Shown here piece after piece: positions 45,961-54,731 of a stretch of DNA of 57,489 nt (position 1 is its first letter; each line of letters opens with the position of its first letter). The stretch is from Thermoguttaceae bacterium (GTDB lineage: Bacteria; Planctomycetota; Planctomycetia; Pirellulales; Thermoguttaceae): positions 1 through 57,489 of the forward strand of contig JAFQUP010000203.1 of assembly GCA_017408405.1 (NCBI GenBank), written 5' to 3'. A program made the position numbers and the translations under genes. Under the pieces are notes generated by a model. It was not told the DNA's origin. It made no database searches and saw only the letters and a program-made list of their open reading frames with translations.

Positions 45961-46000
45961 TAGTAAAGATTGAAACAGATTATCAGAATCAGGTATTCCC

Positions 46001-46900
46001 ATGCGTATTTTATTGGATTCTTTCATCCTTCGTAACCCTTTTTTCCGCCGTTCATTTTTGGGTGCCGCGCGGTCGCTGTTTTGTCTTTGCGTTTTGCCGA
46101 TGTCCATTTTCAATTCAGGATGCAGCGGGACAAATAATTTGACACTTCAAGGGCAGGTTTCCGATCTTCAAAATCAGCGGGTAGCGATTCAAAATGAGCG
46201 AGACGCCTGGAAAACACGTTACGAGGAATTATCCAATTCTAACAGAGTTCAGACTCATGAACTGGCGAGCAGTCAGCAGCAGATCATGACGCTTAAGCAG
46301 GAACAGCTTGTTCTTCAGCAGCAGTTGAAAGATACTCTTGAGCAGGTCGCGACTGCCCAAAAGCAAAACGAATATCTTTCAAAACAGTTGGCGCGCTATG
46401 AAGACATTCGTCATCAGCAGGAAAATGGAATACAGTTCGCCTCGACTCCCTCTCCGGAAAAAACGGCGATTACCCAGGCCGAGAGGACATTGCCGAGCAT
46501 TCCGGGAACGCTGGTCTCTACCGTTAATGGAGAGATTCATATTGAACTTCCTGGAGAGACGCTTTTTGAGCAGTCTGGAGCCATTTCTCCTAAAGGTCTC
46601 AGCCTGATTAAGGAAACAGGGCGAACGATTGCCTCGCAATATCCAGGGGCATATGTTGAAATTCAGGGACATCTCAGTTCTTTTCAAAAAGTCAGTTCAA
46701 ACTTTAAAGATCCCCATCAGCAGTCTACTTCGCAGGCGATGATCGTCAAGGACATCCTGATTCAGGAAAATATCCTTCCGGAAAAGCTCCTGAAAGTTTC
46801 AGGCTGCGGTACCAGTAATCCGATTATCTCTTCAGCGACCTCTAAGGGAGTTTATCGCAATTACCGAATCGAATTGGTCATTACGCCTGAAACTCCGTAA
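46001..46900 (+). CDS. Lipoprotein with coiled coil and OmpA-like C-terminal domain
   Basis: The N-terminus is a signal with a lipobox near residue 41 (FNSGC). Residues about 45-140 form a coiled coil (repeated Gln, Leu and Glu), followed by a domain resembling OmpA/MotB peptidoglycan-binding folds (SPKGLSLIKETGRTIASQYPGAYVEIQGHL, SQAMIVKDILIQ, LKVSGCGTSNPI, YRNYRIELVI). The role is probably to hold the outer membrane or cell wall. No Tol-Pal genes are adjacent. Confidence 0.8.
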   Translation: MRILLDSFILRNPFFRRSFLGAARSLFCLCVLPMSIFNSGCSGTNNLTLQGQVSDLQNQRVAIQNERDAWKTRYEELSNSNRVQTHELASSQQQIMTLKQEQLVLQQQLKDTLEQVATAQKQNEYLSKQLARYEDIRHQQENGIQFASTPSPEKTAITQAERTLPSIPGTLVSTVNGEIHIELPGETLFEQSGAISPKGLSLIKETGRTIASQYPGAYVEIQGHLSSFQKVSSNFKDPHQQSTSQAMIVKDILIQENILPEKLLKVSGCGTSNPIISSATSKGVYRNYRIELVITPETP

Positions 46901-46909
46901 TAGAATAAA

Positions 46910-46970
46910 GGGAACTTCCAAAGTTTCGAAACGTTCTCTTTTTTCGGGAGAACGAACTTTGAAAGTTCCC
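46910..46970 (+). terminator. Long hairpin after the lipoprotein gene
   Basis: GGGAACTT-CAAAGTTTCG pairs with CG-AACTTTGAAAGTTCCC across an inner GTTCTC/GAGAAC stem; the loop is TTTTTTCG. Confidence 0.6.
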
Positions 46971-47074
46971 GGAAAATTTAATTTGACTACTCTGGCGATG
47001 AGCAGGGGCAGGAAGGATAAATCGCGTTTTAAATCTGAAACGCGAATTCACCTCACGCGAATGTCGCGTGCGGC

Positions 47075-48823
47075 CTAAATCATCTGAAATTCCGCGGGCA
47101 TGATTTCTCTTTTATCATTTGGCCTTAACTCATCATCTCTGTCTTCATTAAAATTCCATTTTGCCGATGCCGAATCTTTTCGAAAGTTGAGTACGGGACA
47201 AAGATTAAACCAGCGGCTTCCTCTCCGCTCAATCCAGTGCTCCGCTTCAAACGGCCCCCAGCTTCCGATTGGATATGGCTTTGGAAGTTCCTGAAATTCT
47301 TCATCCCACGCTTTCTGAACAGGATCGATAATTCGCCAGGCAGCCTCAACTTCATCATCCCGAATAAAAAGTCCAGGATCCCCGCGAAAAATATCGAGCA
47401 GCAGTCTTTCATAGGCGTCCGGAAGAGGAATTTGAAAATTTTTATCAAATGTGAAATTCATTGTTCCCTGCGTCATTGACATTTCACAGTCCGGGACTTT
47501 TGTTTGAAAATAAAGCTGAATTCCTTCCGCGGGCTGGATCTGAATCAGCAGCATATTCGCCTCAATATCTTTCACTCCTGGAAAAAGCAGGCACGGCGGT
47601 TCATGAAATCTCAATAAAATCTGAGTGGTTCGGCAATTCATTCCTTTTCCTGCCCTCAGGAAGAACGGCACACCTCGCCAGCGCCAATTTTCCACGTTCA
47701 ATTCAAGCGCGGCAAAGGTAGGAACAGCTGGTTCCAGGCATTCAATTTCTTCATCCAGAGCAAAAGGCGGCTGAAGATATTGCCCACGCAGGGAGTTTTG
47801 AGCCGCTTCCGCTCCGCTGCGAAAGGGACGAATGGAGTAAAGCACCTTCACTTTTTCATTCCTTAAACTTTCAGCATCCATTTGAACGGGCGGTTCCATT
47901 GCTGTCAAAGCCAGAAGCTGAAGCAGGTGATTTTGAAACATATCGCGCAAAATACCGGCTCGATTGAAATATGCCGCTCGCCGTCCTACCAATGCTTCCT
48001 CGCTGGCGGTAATTTGAACTTCACGAATAAAATTTCGATTCCAGATTGGCTCAAAAATAGAATTGGCAAACCGTAAAACCAGCAGGTTTTGCGCGGTTTC
48101 CTTTCCCAGGTAGTGATCAATTCGAAAGATTTCCTCTTCATTAAAAATTTTTCGTAACGTTTGGTTCAAAAATTTCGCGCTTTCCAAATTTCTTCCGAAT
48201 GGTTTCTCTACTACGATTCGGCAAGGCACATTTCCAATCATTTTTTTCCCGGATGTCTGAATACGTTCATTTTCAGATTTCCGTTTTTCTCTTTCCTGTT
48301 CAATTCTCTCTCTCCATTTCTTTCTCAAGTTTTCCACACCTGGCTTGATTGCTTCCAAAATCGGCAGATAAATATCGGGAGCGGTCGCCAAATAAAAGAT
48401 ACGTCTTTGGCAATTTCCATTTTCAAGGAAAATCAAAAAACTTTCAAGACGTTTCACTACTTCCGTTTGAGTCGCGTCACCCGGAAAATAAACAAGATGT
48501 TCCGCGAAATTTTCCCACTGTTTTTGAAGGGAGTTTCGTGAATATCCTTTTTTCAGTGTTTCAAAAGGAATTAAATCTTCAAGAGAAGCGGCCCATTCTT
48601 CATCCGCCATTTTCGTGCGTGAAACTCCCACAATATTAAAAGTTCCCGGAAGGCGTCCCTTAAGGAAAAGGCGAAACATAGCGGGAATCAATTTTCGCCC
48701 GGTCAAATTTCCTGAAGCGCCAAAAATCAGGAGCGTGAATGGTTCCCACTCTCTCAACTCCTCACGCAAAAAATTTTCATCAAATTCAATCTCTTCCATT
48801 TTTACCGGTCCTTCATTTTTCAT
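47075..48823 (-). CDS. zwf: Glucose-6-phosphate 1-dehydrogenase
   Basis: Zwf makes 6-phosphogluconolactone and NADPH at the entry to the pentose phosphate pathway. The 582-residue protein has the coenzyme site FGASGNLTGRKLIPA, the EKPFG site, the signature RIDHYLGKETAQNLLVLRFAN with the catalytic His, and KVKVLYSIRPF. Its length exceeds the usual 480-510 residues because of a charged insertion near residues 170-195 (RKKWRERIEQEREKRKSENE) and a longer C-terminus. GAGGAGG lies before the ATG at 48823. No gnd or pgl is nearby. Confidence 0.94.
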   Translation of the reverse strand: MKNEGPVKMEEIEFDENFLREELREWEPFTLLIFGASGNLTGRKLIPAMFRLFLKGRLPGTFNIVGVSRTKMADEEWAASLEDLIPFETLKKGYSRNSLQKQWENFAEHLVYFPGDATQTEVVKRLESFLIFLENGNCQRRIFYLATAPDIYLPILEAIKPGVENLRKKWRERIEQEREKRKSENERIQTSGKKMIGNVPCRIVVEKPFGRNLESAKFLNQTLRKIFNEEEIFRIDHYLGKETAQNLLVLRFANSIFEPIWNRNFIREVQITASEEALVGRRAAYFNRAGILRDMFQNHLLQLLALTAMEPPVQMDAESLRNEKVKVLYSIRPFRSGAEAAQNSLRGQYLQPPFALDEEIECLEPAVPTFAALELNVENWRWRGVPFFLRAGKGMNCRTTQILLRFHEPPCLLFPGVKDIEANMLLIQIQPAEGIQLYFQTKVPDCEMSMTQGTMNFTFDKNFQIPLPDAYERLLLDIFRGDPGLFIRDDEVEAAWRIIDPVQKAWDEEFQELPKPYPIGSWGPFEAEHWIERRGSRWFNLCPVLNFRKDSASAKWNFNEDRDDELRPNDKREIMPAEFQMI

Positions 48824-49269
48824 TTTGACCTCCTCTTCAAATTGACTTCATTCCCTGCCGGAAATCAGGATTAAAGGACATTTTCCCAAAACGATTTTCC
48901 AGCGAAAAAAGAGCGTGCGCTGAATTTGGCAAGGCACAAGGAATTTTGGGCTTGGTAATTCTGAAATAAAAAGCGAAACAGAATTTCGGAATGGATCAAT
49001 CTCCTTTAAATTTTATGATTTATTTTTTCCCGCGCGATCCGGTTCAATTAAATTTCGGGGACAAATTAGCAAAGTAAATTTACGTACGCTCCGTATGGAA
49101 TTGCTGAATATGCCTCTTTATTTTTTGAAAAATCTTAAAAAAAATAAAATTTCCGGCCTTGGCCCCTTTCCGAAAATCTGTTCACGTGGTATAATACGCG
49201 GAGAGTCCATTTTATTGAGGATTCAGATTTCCAATTACTCTCATCATCCATCCGATAAAAAAATTCATC
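48824..49269. other. Intergenic region zwf / hisC
   Basis: The 446 AT-rich bases separate divergent genes. A TATAAT box (49190-49195) points to hisC; the zwf ribosome site is at the left edge. No gene or repeat is seen. Confidence 0.55.
49188..49195 (+). promoter_or_regulatory. -10 box of the his operon
   Basis: GGTATAAT (with TG before) at 49187-49195 about 75 bases before hisC; the -35 box is weak (TTTCCG). Confidence 0.45.
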
Positions 49270-50328
49270 ATGAAAGAAATCCGTAAAAATATCGCGCAAA
49301 TGCCCGGCTATGTTCCGGGTGAGCAGCCGCAGTCCGGCAGATTCATCAAACTTAATACGAACGAATGTCCTTATCTTCCGTCCGAAAAAATCGCGGCCGC
49401 GTGTCTTGAAACTATTCGTAAAGGTCTGAATCGATATCCGGATCCAATGGCCAATTCTTTTCGGAAGGCAGCTGCTGAGGTTTTGGACGTTCCGCCGGAA
49501 TTTATTATGGCGGGAAATGGTTCCGACGACATTTTGACGATTTTAACGCGCACTTTCGTTGGCGAGAATGAAACACTGCGCCTTCCTTACCCAAGTTACG
49601 TCCTCTACAAATCGCTGGCTCAAATCCAGGGTGCGCGAAGTGAAGAGATCCCTTTCACCGATGATTGGCATCTTTCACCCGCTTTTAAAACTCCATCCAG
49701 CGACCTTAAACTCGTTTACCTTCCAAACCCGAACAGTCCCTCGGGAACGAGGCTGAGCCGGGCGGAAATTCTGGAACTCGCGGACGCTCTTCCTTGCCCG
49801 CTGGTGGTTGATGAGGCTTATGCGGATTTCTCTGACGAAAACTGTGTCAGTTTGGTGCTTGAACACAAAAATATTATTGTCACCCGCACTTTCAGTAAAT
49901 CGTATGGGCTGGCAGGGTTACGGTTTGGTTTCGTAATTGCTCATCCAGACTACATTCAACAATTTGTTAAAGTAAAAGATTCCTATAATTGCGACGCGTT
50001 ATCTATCGCGGCCGCGACAGCCGCCATTTCGGACCGTCAATGGTTCAATGAGACGGTGGAAAAAATAATTAAAACCAGAAACTGGATGCGCCCCGCGTTA
50101 GCGGAACTCGGTTTCAATACGGTTGAATCCCACGCCAATTTCATATGGTGCACGCGGAAGGACTGGGATTTGAAAAATATCTATCAAAAACTCAAAGAGC
50201 AGAATATTTTTGTGCGCTTTATGGTTTATGATAAATGGAAAGACGGCGGCTGCGGTTTGCGAATCAGTGTTGGAACAGACGAAGAAATTCGCATCCTGCT
50301 TGAACGAATCAAAGCGATTCTGAACTGA
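49270..50328 (+). CDS. hisC: Histidinol-phosphate aminotransferase
   Basis: HisC converts imidazole acetol phosphate to histidinol phosphate with PLP. The 352-residue protein has KLNTNECPYLPS, YPDPMANSFRKAAA, NPNSPSGT, VVDEAYADF and the PLP-lysine site TRTFSKSYGLAGLRFG. It is the first of hisC, hisB and an HAD phosphatase gene; the other his genes are elsewhere. Confidence 0.95.
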   Translation: MKEIRKNIAQMPGYVPGEQPQSGRFIKLNTNECPYLPSEKIAAACLETIRKGLNRYPDPMANSFRKAAAEVLDVPPEFIMAGNGSDDILTILTRTFVGENETLRLPYPSYVLYKSLAQIQGARSEEIPFTDDWHLSPAFKTPSSDLKLVYLPNPNSPSGTRLSRAEILELADALPCPLVVDEAYADFSDENCVSLVLEHKNIIVTRTFSKSYGLAGLRFGFVIAHPDYIQQFVKVKDSYNCDALSIAAATAAISDRQWFNETVEKIIKTRNWMRPALAELGFNTVESHANFIWCTRKDWDLKNIYQKLKEQNIFVRFMVYDKWKDGGCGLRISVGTDEEIRILLERIKAILN

Positions 50329-50484
50329 CCGCTTTTTTGCCAATTCGCGACTCAAAACGTGAATTCCTGCGTTCACGCCTTCCTCGAATCAGGGGGCTTC
50401 AAGCAAAAGTTTCCTAACGGGGAAGTTTTCGAGTATTATTTTTTTCAAACTGAAAACTTAACGTTTCATTTATCGACATATCCC

Positions 50485-51084
50485 ATGGACGAAAAAAAAG
50501 CACGAACCGCGGAAATTTCCCGTGATACTAAAGAAACTCAGATTCAAATGTCACTCAACCTGGACGGTTTCGGGCACTCCAATCTTGAGCTTAAAGTCGG
50601 TTTTCTTGAACATATGCTGACTCTTTTAGCCAAACATTCCGGCATGGATTTGGATCTCAAGGCTGAAGGCGATATTCACGTTGATTTTCATCATTTGACG
50701 GAAGATACGGGGATTGTCCTCGGAGAAGCCATACGAAAAGCTCTTGGAAATAAAGCGGGAATTCGCCGTTACGGTTTCTTTCTGCTGCCTATGGATGAAA
50801 CTCTGGTTGAAATCGCGGTGGATTTCGGCGGACGTCCATATTTCGTTTTTAACGCGGATTTTCCGACCCCGAAAGTTGGGGACTTCGACACGGAACTCGT
50901 CCGTGATTTCTGGCATGGTTTTTCATGTGCCGCGCTGTGCAATCTGCACATTAATCTGAAGTATGGAAAAAATAGTCACCATATCGCGGAAGCAATCTTT
51001 AAATGCGCCGCGCGCGCCATTCGCATGGCCATTGAAATGGACCCGCGCATTCACGATATTCCCAGCACGAAGGGAGTCATTTAA
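50485..51084 (+). CDS. hisB: Imidazoleglycerol-phosphate dehydratase
   Basis: HisB dehydrates imidazoleglycerol phosphate. The 199-residue protein has the metal-binding patterns FLEHMLTLLAKHSGMDL, DFHHLTEDTGI and KNSHHIAEAIFKCAARA. It is a single dehydratase, not fused to a phosphatase. The ATG at 50485 matches the family N-terminus; a GTG 126 bases upstream in frame would add a non-family tail. Its stop overlaps the ATG of the HAD gene by one base. Confidence 0.93.
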   Translation: MDEKKARTAEISRDTKETQIQMSLNLDGFGHSNLELKVGFLEHMLTLLAKHSGMDLDLKAEGDIHVDFHHLTEDTGIVLGEAIRKALGNKAGIRRYGFFLLPMDETLVEIAVDFGGRPYFVFNADFPTPKVGDFDTELVRDFWHGFSCAALCNLHINLKYGKNSHHIAEAIFKCAARAIRMAIEMDPRIHDIPSTKGVI

Positions 51085-51776
51085 TGATTCAGCTTACTGA
51101 TTTTTCCAGACAAAAACCTTTTCAGGGAGCTGTTTTTGATTTTAACGGAACTCTGTTTTGGGATACGGAACAGCACGATGAAGCGTGGATCACCGTTTTG
51201 GGAGCTTACGGAGCGAAAGTAACGCCGGAGGATCTTTTCGCGCGTTTTCACGGAAAACCGAATGAAACGATTATCAGGGGTTACCTTGGTGAAAATTTTC
51301 CGTTGGGAGAAATGCCGGCAATTATTGAGGAAAAGGAACGAATTTACCAGGAATTTTGCCTGAAATCAAATCAGATGAAATTGGCTCCCGGTGCTGAAAG
51401 ACTCCTGAATTTCCTTAAGGAAAAAAATTTTTCATTTACGGTCGCGACTTCCGCTCCAAAAGTCAATATCGATTTTTATTTTGACCACTTAAACATTGGG
51501 CAATGGTTTGATCGGGAAAAAATTGTCTTTTTTGATGGAACCTTCCCGGGAAAACCTAATCCGGAATTTTACCAGCGGGCATTGGGAATGATCAAAACCG
51601 CTCCGGAGGAAACGATCATTTTTGAAGATGCGCCTTCTGGAATTCTTGCCGCGGAAAACGCGGGTTGCCGGAATATCGTTTGCGTTAACTCCGAAAATTC
51701 AGATTACTCTCGCTATTCGTATCCTGTCCTGAAAAATTTTGACGAAATTTGCGTCAGTATTTTCAAAATAGATTGA
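51084..51776 (+). CDS. HAD-superfamily hydrolase with DFNGT motif I
   Basis: The 230-residue protein is a HAD hydrolase near the beta-phosphoglucomutase branch. Motif I reads FDFNGTLF, so the second aspartate of DxD is Asn; the nucleophile is kept. Later come TVATSAPK, GKPNPEFYQRAL and IFEDAPSGILAAENAGC. Its one-base overlap with hisB suggests it may be the histidinol-phosphate phosphatase missing from hisB, but its sequence is also close to sugar phosphatases. The Asn change occurs in other HAD subgroups and need not destroy activity. Confidence 0.85.
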   Translation: MIQLTDFSRQKPFQGAVFDFNGTLFWDTEQHDEAWITVLGAYGAKVTPEDLFARFHGKPNETIIRGYLGENFPLGEMPAIIEEKERIYQEFCLKSNQMKLAPGAERLLNFLKEKNFSFTVATSAPKVNIDFYFDHLNIGQWFDREKIVFFDGTFPGKPNPEFYQRALGMIKTAPEETIIFEDAPSGILAAENAGCRNIVCVNSENSDYSRYSYPVLKNFDEICVSIFKID

Positions 51777-51983
51777 CTAAAATCAGGAATAGCGTAACGT
51801 ATCTGGAATATCCTGGAGAAAATTATCCGTGGAAACCGTTTTTCCATCAAAATTTCCAGAGAATTTCACTGATTATTCCTGTTGAGGTTCAGGAAAATTC
51901 ATTTGCGTTCGTCTCCTTTAATTGGGGGAGCATTTTCCGGTGCGCCTCTTTCCTTCGTTTTTTCCTATTCCTGAGGGGCCCTC

Positions 51984-53198
51984 ATGGACACTTTCCATTT
52001 TGAAAAATTCCTTGACGAAACAATTGGATTAGCCCGTGTCTCAAAAAAGCAGAACCTTTTTGGCTTTGATCTTTTCAACGGAGCTGGAAAGGACTCTCAG
52101 GAAGTTGCTTTTCTTTCTATTCCACTCAATTATCTGGCTCCGAGGGAACTGAACGTTTCCGCTTTCCCTTTCTTCGCGCTAAATTTTGATGAAACTTCGG
52201 AAAATGCCTGTTTTGAAAATGGAATGCCGCTTTCGGAATACTGCGAGGAATTTCTGAATGAGTTACCGGATTCAGGGGAAAAAGGAAAAGTTCCCTTTGA
52301 GGAATGGAAAATTCAATCTGTTTTGGACATTTTCGCCTCCGTATGGCAACTCCTTTCCCAACTTGAATCAAATGGTTTTTCGTTAAAATCATTTCGTTCT
52401 TCGGAAATTATCTGTTTTGCCAATCAAAACTCATGGCGAATTCTTCCTACGCAAAATATTAATCGTCACTATCCTTCGGATTTCAAATCCCAATCACGTT
52501 TTGGCCAAAGTCAAAAACACTTTCTGGATTGGCTGAACTCACTTCCGATTACTTGGCCCGTGACCGTAGAGGCAATTCAAAAATGGGGGGAAACAAATTC
52601 TTTGAATATGCCTGGAATTTCCAAATTCCTTGAAGATCCGGCAATATGGAGTGCGCGAATCCCGGACGAACCATTCACTTCCCTGAAAACGGAACGGGCG
52701 AAAGATCAGCAGCTCCTCCATTGGTCTGTTCCGGAAAACGCTTCAGGAACCCTTCAGCTTTTTAAGATGAAGGCAAATCATTCTTTTCCGCGGCATTTTC
52801 CTCTTTTTCCCAAAGAAATCCTCTCTGAATTTACGGAATATGAAATCCCAATTCAGTCCAATCCGCTTTCCATTCCTCTCACGGATAATCGTTTTCTGCG
52901 TCTGGTTGGAGTTCGTTCATGCGGAAAATGGGCAAAATTTGGACGAATTTTCCGTATTGGCGGCCCAGAAGACGTCACCATTTTCGACGCATTTTGGGAT
53001 GAGGACTCACTGGTTTTGGATTTGGACTGGCCAGATTCTGTTCAACAGGCAAAAATCATTATTTCCGCGACGGATTTTCCTTCCGCGCCAATGCTTCCGG
53101 AATCGAAAACCCTTAAAAGCTGGTGGCTTAGCCGAACCAATCCATTAACGCCTAAACGAATTCCAAGAGATTTGATTTCAGACTGGAAAAATATTTAA
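51984..53198 (+). CDS. Accessory protein of the GTPase module (pseudokinase-like and beta-sandwich parts)
   Basis: I do not recognise a named family. Residues about 1-155 include a stretch with the rhythm of a protein-kinase C-lobe (IFASVWQLLSQLESNGFSL, then SSEIICF, WRILP), but without the HRD and DFG residues, so a degenerate kinase fold is conceivable. From about 240 to the end the chain is beta-rich with repeated hydrophobic strands (QLLHWSVP, SLVLDLDWPDS), like Fn3-type domains. GAGGGG precedes the ATG. Its stop is 232 bases before the GTPase gene. Proteins of this layout occur beside GTPases of the same kind, so it probably acts in the same system. Confidence 0.55.
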   Translation: MDTFHFEKFLDETIGLARVSKKQNLFGFDLFNGAGKDSQEVAFLSIPLNYLAPRELNVSAFPFFALNFDETSENACFENGMPLSEYCEEFLNELPDSGEKGKVPFEEWKIQSVLDIFASVWQLLSQLESNGFSLKSFRSSEIICFANQNSWRILPTQNINRHYPSDFKSQSRFGQSQKHFLDWLNSLPITWPVTVEAIQKWGETNSLNMPGISKFLEDPAIWSARIPDEPFTSLKTERAKDQQLLHWSVPENASGTLQLFKMKANHSFPRHFPLFPKEILSEFTEYEIPIQSNPLSIPLTDNRFLRLVGVRSCGKWAKFGRIFRIGGPEDVTIFDAFWDEDSLVLDLDWPDSVQQAKIIISATDFPSAPMLPESKTLKSWWLSRTNPLTPKRIPRDLISDWKNI

Positions 53199-53430
53199 GT
53201 GCGTATTTTTGGTTTTGCAGATTCTGAAGGAAAAGGCGTTTTTTCCCTTGCTCAGAACACTAAATGTCGAAAAAAAATCCCCTATGAAATTTGAAACCAA
53301 CCGGATTTTCATGGTTTCAATTAGGACGTTTTTATTTCATCACCATTTTCAATTTAACATTTCATTTATTTAAAAAACTTCACCAATCGTCCTGAAACAC
53401 GCGGTAGAATTCAATTTAAAGGAAAAAATC

Positions 53431-54672
53431 ATGCCGTTTATTTGGCCCTGGACTAAAATTTCATGTCCATTTTGTTTTGAGGAATTTCACTTAAGCGAAG
53501 CTCCCACTCGCTCTTCGGAATCAGATGCTCTTTTCCCGGATGAGCATATGCGCGGTTTTCTGGGATTAGCTTACCCTCCGGAAATGCCCTTGGTCACTCA
53601 ACCTCCTCAAAACTGGTTTTTGCGGTCAATCCGAAAATTTCATCTGCCGCTTTGTCGTGAAATCACCCCTCAAAGTCAAATCAGGATTTGCCCTCATTGC
53701 CATCTTTATTTGCCGCAGGCTTTGGCTAATTGGAACAGAAAAAGCAATATCATCGCGATTATCGGAAGCCGTTCTTCGGGAAAAAGTAACTATTTTGGTG
53801 TTCTCCTGAAGCTTTTGGAAACACGATACGCGGCCGAACTGAATTTCGGATTTCGTCCTCAAATGACATTTGATATTCACGAAATGCGGCGAATGGATTC
53901 CCGGAAACTCTATGAACGCCGTTACGGGAAGCGCCTTTTCCGCGACCATCGCGTTATTCAGCAAACGGAACGTTCCGAAGTTGACGCGGACATCAAAATC
54001 CCGCTCATTTACCGCCTGACGCTTTCCAGGATCATTCGCGGAAAGGAGCGTCTCAAAGCAATTGATCTCGTGATTTTCGACGCGGCGGGAGAAGACCTCA
54101 GTTCAATGCGCAATTTTCACACTTTTGGACGATACGCTTTAAATGCCTCCGGAATCATCGTCATGGTCGATCCCTTTCGTTACCCGGCGATTTTCAACAG
54201 ACTTCCCTCTGAAATGCGGTCCAAAATTCCGGCACCGGACGAAATTGGGGGAAATCCCTCGGAAATCATCGACTACTTTTTGAGCTACAAAACGAACGAA
54301 AGTGCGATGCGGCCTGATGAAAAGATTCAGACTCCAACCGCGCTGGTACTCACGAAAGCGGACATGCTGCGTTCGATCATGCCTCGTGAAAGCCAGTCCA
54401 TCTTTCATGAAACCAATCACCATGGCGGATTCAACCGAAAAGCCTGTGAACGAAAATCTGAACAAATACTTCATTTTCTCGAAGAAAATGGCGCGGGTGA
54501 CTTGACCGCGAATATGCGGACTCAATTTCAAAACTGCGCGTTTTTTGGCGTTTCCGCCCTGGGAACTCTTCCTGAAGGAGAATCCATCCCGAAACAAATC
54601 CGTTCCATAAACGTCGTGGATCCTCTTCTTTGGATACTGAATCAGCTGAAATACCTGAATTCCAAAAACTAA
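53431..54672 (+). CDS. Zinc-ribbon TRAFAC-class GTPase (double-GTPase-like)
   Basis: The 413-residue protein has a split zinc ribbon: Cys12 and Cys15 (CPFC) and Cys87 and Cys90 (CPHC). A GTPase domain follows: Walker A GSRSSGKS (112-119), switch II DAAG (217-220), the guanine-specificity motif TKAD (308-311) and FFGVSALG near residue 373. VMVDPFRYP and VDPLLWILNQL are shared with the gene at 38729. The zinc ribbon and the neighbouring GAP1-N2-like protein fit GTPases of predicted conflict or signalling systems. AAGGAAA precedes the ATG. Confidence 0.82.
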   Translation: MPFIWPWTKISCPFCFEEFHLSEAPTRSSESDALFPDEHMRGFLGLAYPPEMPLVTQPPQNWFLRSIRKFHLPLCREITPQSQIRICPHCHLYLPQALANWNRKSNIIAIIGSRSSGKSNYFGVLLKLLETRYAAELNFGFRPQMTFDIHEMRRMDSRKLYERRYGKRLFRDHRVIQQTERSEVDADIKIPLIYRLTLSRIIRGKERLKAIDLVIFDAAGEDLSSMRNFHTFGRYALNASGIIVMVDPFRYPAIFNRLPSEMRSKIPAPDEIGGNPSEIIDYFLSYKTNESAMRPDEKIQTPTALVLTKADMLRSIMPRESQSIFHETNHHGGFNRKACERKSEQILHFLEENGAGDLTANMRTQFQNCAFFGVSALGTLPEGESIPKQIRSINVVDPLLWILNQLKYLNSKN

Positions 54673-54731
54673 ATTTCGTTTTTCCAATACCTCATTCCTG
54701 AAATCGTGTTTCGCGGAGAAAGAGAAAGAAC

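Noticed and set aside
50359..50484. GTG start that would lengthen hisB by 42 residues
   Set aside because: The added residues resemble no HisB and there is no ribosome site; the family N-terminus begins at 50485.
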